Source: Bacteroidales bacterium UBA3289 (GTDB lineage: Bacteria > Bacteroidota > Bacteroidia > Bacteroidales > UBA932). Taken from it: a stretch of 18,044 bases of DNA. Under the pieces are notes generated by a model, which was not told the DNA's origin, ran no database searches, and worked only from the letters and a program-made list of their open reading frames with translations. This document shows, one piece after another, positions 15,771 to 18,044 of the stretch; the first letter of the stretch is position 1; the number at the start of each line of letters is the position of its first letter. The stretch spans positions 160,929-178,972 of the forward strand of contig DETL01000014.1 in the NCBI GenBank assembly GCA_002361625.1. The letters are read 5' to 3'. Both the position numbers and the translations under genes were made by a program.

Positions 15771-15947
15771 CTATTCCTTCTCTTCCCTGACGGTGTCTTT
15801 TTCCGAAGACGCCGTTTCTTTTGTATTCTGGGCCGTTGTCTTGGGAGCCGTTTCCTCCGCCTGCTGCGGAGCCGCTTCCGTCTGCTGGTTCTGCTGGGGC
15901 GGACGGGGGATGATGATTACTTTGGAGGGGCTCTTGATCGTCTTCAT
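15771..15947 (-). CDS. Low-complexity small protein, 58 aa
   Basis: The frame starts at ATG 15947, 13 bases after the stop of the upstream 202-aa gene, so the two are probably cotranscribed. It starts MKTIKSPSKVIIIPRPP and continues rich in Gln, Ala, Thr, Glu and Lys (PQQAEETAPKTT and similar), ending in charged residues. Such composition suggests a disordered tail or linker and no enzyme. The longer frame upstream of the ATG runs inside the neighbouring gene and is rejected as start. No family recognised. Confidence 0.45.
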   Translation of the reverse strand: MKTIKSPSKVIIIPRPPQQNQQTEAAPQQAEETAPKTTAQNTKETASSEKDTVREEKE

Positions 15948-15960
15948 GATCGTATGGGTG

Positions 15961-16569
15961 TTACAGGTATTTGTCGATGGCTTGGATTGCCGTCTCCAGG
16001 TCCTCCGCATCGGCGATCCGGGCGGGATTGGCCTGGAGGGAAATCAGGCGGAGCGCCTTCCGGCCTTCGGCGGACGTGAAGAACGTCCGGATATCCTCCA
16101 CGTCGCCCAGGCGGGCGTTCCGGGCTTCGATATGCCGGTTCAGCGCCGCGGCGATCAGGTCGCACGTGTCATAGGCGTGGATGATCTTCATGGACAGGGC
16201 GTCGTTGCCGATGGACTGGAACAGGGAGGACATCTTCAGGAGCTCCAGGGCGTCGTCGGACAAGGCGATGGAGGCGTCGGCCAGCAGGATCCCGCCATAC
16301 AGGTCCACGGAATCCGGGGAGGCGCCGGTCCACCCGTCGTCCAGCGACAGGAAATACTTTGCCGCGTCGCGCTCCGCGTCCAGGTACTCCGCCATCGTGG
16401 CGATATCCGCCTGATTGGACTGTAGTTCCGTCCGGATCAACTTCAGGGCAGAACGGACTTCCCGCCGGACCTGGGAACGGTCTATCATTCCCTGGACGGC
16501 GAACGTAATGGCAATACCCAGGATGACGGACAGGACATTGCTCAGGAAACTGGAAACTGATTCTTTCAT
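15961..16569 (-). CDS. Single-TM protein of unknown function (DUF6090-like), 202 aa
   Basis: One N-terminal membrane segment (about residues 8-28, VLSVILGIAITFAVQGMI) is followed by RSQVRREVRSALKLIRTELQSNQ, then a mostly helical soluble domain. The layout of a short TM, a charged turn and ELxxNxxxI helices recalls Bacteroidota DUF6090-type proteins (LGxxIAxxVNNW...LxxIxxEL), but the match is by general pattern only. No catalytic motif is visible. A -7 box TAACTTTG lies on the minus strand at 16580-16587, 10 bases before its ATG. It is divergent from the metalloprotease gene and is followed by the 58-aa gene. Confidence 0.65.
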   Translation of the reverse strand: MKESVSSFLSNVLSVILGIAITFAVQGMIDRSQVRREVRSALKLIRTELQSNQADIATMAEYLDAERDAAKYFLSLDDGWTGASPDSVDLYGGILLADASIALSDDALELLKMSSLFQSIGNDALSMKIIHAYDTCDLIAAALNRHIEARNARLGDVEDIRTFFTSAEGRKALRLISLQANPARIADAEDLETAIQAIDKYL

Positions 16570-16579
16570 GGGTCAAGGT

Positions 16580-16587
16580 CAAAGTTA
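16580..16587 (-). promoter_or_regulatory. -7 promoter box of the single-TM protein gene
   Basis: TAACTTTG on the minus strand fits TAnnTTTG exactly, 10 bases upstream of the ATG at 16569. The 57-bp divergent gap also holds TATCTTCA on the plus strand (16602-16609), a weaker candidate for the metalloprotease gene. Confidence 0.45.
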
Positions 16588-16626
16588 CAAAAAATATCCT
16601 TATCTTCACGGAAAATATTGATAGAT

Positions 16627-18044
16627 ATGATAAAACGACTCCTCCTCACCACGGTGGCGCTGCTTGTGGCCGCGGCTCCCCTCACCCTGGCCCAGAAGCC
16701 CGGACCCCGAAATGACAAGAAAGCCGATACCGAGAAAAAGGAAGCTCCGGAGAAACCGGAGCCGGAACTGACCGTAACGAACGGACTCGTCGGCGTTTCC
16801 CATCATGAAAAAGATTGGTATTTCGATGTTCCGGACTCCCTGCTGGGCCGGCGTATCCTGGCCGTCACCCGCTTTGTAAACCACACTTCCGGCGCTTCCG
16901 AATACGGCGGTGAAATGCTTCAGAGCCAGATGATTTACTGGGAGAAAGCCTCCAACGGGAACCTTCTCCTGCGCGTCGATCCCTATACGGTCCATGCCGA
17001 CGGCGACGATGAAATCGCCCGGGCCGTCCGTGCCAGCTCCGAGAACCCGATCATCGCTTCGCTCAAGCCGGAGAAGAAGTCGGCTCCGGGATGCACCCGC
17101 GTGAAAGTCACTTCCCTGTTCGAGGGCGACACGCAGGCCTTCTCCCTGAGCTCCCGTTCCAAGAGAGCCTACAACCTGGGCAACCTCAAGGGTGATGCCA
17201 GCTTCATCGAAAGCATCCGGACCTATCCGATCAATACGGAGGTGACGGTCACCAAGACTTATACATACAGTCTTCCCCAGGGAGGCGCCGGTGGCCCCGC
17301 CCGGATGTCCGCGATCCTTCCGGCCGGCCTGGAAGCCGGTGTGGTGACGCTGGTGCTCAACACCTCGATGGTCCTCCTCCCGGAAGTGCCCATGCAACCG
17401 CGTCTCTTTGACGCCCGCGTCGGTTACTTCGCCGACGGATACACCCAGTTCTCCGACGAGCAGCAGGCCGTGGAGCGCGTCCGCTTCATCGCCCGCTGGC
17501 GCCTGGAAGCCCGTCCCGAGGATGTGGAGAAGCAGAAGCGCGGCGAACTCGTGGAGCCCGTCAAGCCGATTGTCTATTACATCGACCCGGCGACCCCGAA
17601 ACAGTGGCGGCCGTATCTTATCGCCGGCGTAAACGACTGGCAGAAAGCGTTCGAGCAGGCCGGATGGAAGAACGCCATCCGGGCCGAGGAATGGCCGGAG
17701 GACAACCCCGACATGAGCATGGAGGACGCCCGCTTCTCCGTGATCCGCTATCTCGCCTCCTCCACGGCGAACGCCTATGGACCCAATGTCCATGATCCCC
17801 GCTCCGGCGAAATCCTGGAAAGCCATATCGGCTGGTACCACAACGTGATGACCCTGGTCCATGACTGGTACCAGGTGCAGGTCGGCGCCGTGGATCCGCG
17901 CGCCCGTTCCTTCAAGTATGACGACGAGCTCATGGGCGACCTCATCCGCTTCGTCTCCTCCCACGAGGTGGGCCATACCCTGGGCCTCCGGCACAACATG
18001 GGCTCCAGCAGCTTCACCCCGGTGGAGAAGCTCCGCGACAAGGA
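16627..18044 (+). CDS. Secreted zinc-dependent metalloprotease (DUF5117/DUF5118 type), 3' end outside window
   Basis: The frame is open from ATG 16627 to the window end (472 complete codons) and is cut there. The signal peptide is MIKRLLLTTVALLVAAAPLTLAQ. A Lys/Glu/Pro-rich linker (24-48) precedes a DUF5118/DUF5117-like region: GLVGVSHHEKDWYFDVPDSLLGR (about 53-75), ILAVTRFVN, and RIGYF-like RVGYFADGYTQF. IVYYIDPATPKQWRPYLIAGVNDWQKAFEQAGWKNAI (about 317-353) is the conserved approach to the active site. HEVGHTLGLRH at 446-456 is a full HExxHxxGxxH zinc motif: His446, His450 and His456 as ligands and Glu447 as base. Full-length relatives run to about 800 aa, so some 40% is missing. It probably degrades proteins in the periplasm or outside the cell. 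Confidence 0.92.
   Translation, partial: MIKRLLLTTVALLVAAAPLTLAQKPGPRNDKKADTEKKEAPEKPEPELTVTNGLVGVSHHEKDWYFDVPDSLLGRRILAVTRFVNHTSGASEYGGEMLQSQMIYWEKASNGNLLLRVDPYTVHADGDDEIARAVRASSENPIIASLKPEKKSAPGCTRVKVTSLFEGDTQAFSLSSRSKRAYNLGNLKGDASFIESIRTYPINTEVTVTKTYTYSLPQGGAGGPARMSAILPAGLEAGVVTLVLNTSMVLLPEVPMQPRLFDARVGYFADGYTQFSDEQQAVERVRFIARWRLEARPEDVEKQKRGELVEPVKPIVYYIDPATPKQWRPYLIAGVNDWQKAFEQAGWKNAIRAEEWPEDNPDMSMEDARFSVIRYLASSTANAYGPNVHDPRSGEILESHIGWYHNVMTLVHDWYQVQVGAVDPRARSFKYDDELMGDLIRFVSSHEVGHTLGLRHNMGSSSFTPVEKLRDK

Noticed and set aside
15637..16425. 262-codon plus-strand frame running out of upp
   Set aside because: It overlaps upp in another frame and the 202-aa gene in antisense; composition is unnatural (V/G/Q-rich).
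16606..17994. 462-codon open frame on the minus strand
   Set aside because: It mirrors the GC-rich metalloprotease gene, whose plus frame has a signal peptide and a complete zinc motif. Long antisense frames are expected in such DNA.

Overview
The window comes from a member of the Bacteroidota, most likely a Bacteroidales-type gut or rumen bacterium. The evidence is a SusC/SusD outer-membrane pair, an ECF sigma factor with a FecR-type anti-sigma factor and an STN-domain transporter, lipoproteins with Bacteroidota-style lipoboxes, and several promoter boxes of the form TAnnTTTG. I cannot name the genus. By eye, the right-hand part (from about 13.7 kb) is clearly richer in GC than the sigma-to-propeller operon (3.1-13.4 kb).

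Left end (1-2374): the window opens inside the last 18 bases of a probable tRNA-Gly, followed by its terminator. A near-identical 47-bp copy of this tRNA end plus terminator recurs at 2328-2374 with no tRNA body in front of it. The two copies bracket a small cassette with two convergent genes, an unrecognised lipoprotein and a self-inhibited (class II) Fic-family AMP-transferase with its own promoter and a palindromic candidate operator. This looks like a remnant of an integrated element at a tRNA 3' end. No integrase is visible.

Spacer (2375-3091): no convincing gene, but a cluster of palindromes built on a TTGTAC core and one 31-codon ORF with a good ribosome binding site.

Central operon (3092-13432, all minus strand), in transcription order: ECF sigma factor, a strong hairpin, FecR-type anti-sigma factor, SusC-type TonB-dependent transporter with an STN signalling domain, SusD-type binding lipoprotein, glycerophosphodiester phosphodiesterase lipoprotein, periplasmic histidine acid phosphatase (MINPP/phytase-like), and a lipoprotein with a five-bladed beta-propeller glycosidase-like fold. 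The last four overlap end to start by 14-19 bp. The layout is that of a polysaccharide utilisation locus, but the predicted enzymes attack phosphodiesters and phosphomonoesters. It is best read as an inducible uptake and degradation system for a phosphorylated substrate; the substrate itself is not known.

Right end (13.7-18.0 kb): ordinary chromosomal genes. These are a membrane-anchored class C beta-lactamase-like serine hydrolase divergent from upp (uracil phosphoribosyltransferase), then a convergent pair (a single-TM protein and a 58-residue low-complexity protein), and finally the first 472 codons of a secreted zinc metalloprotease with HExxHxxGxxH, cut off by the window end.
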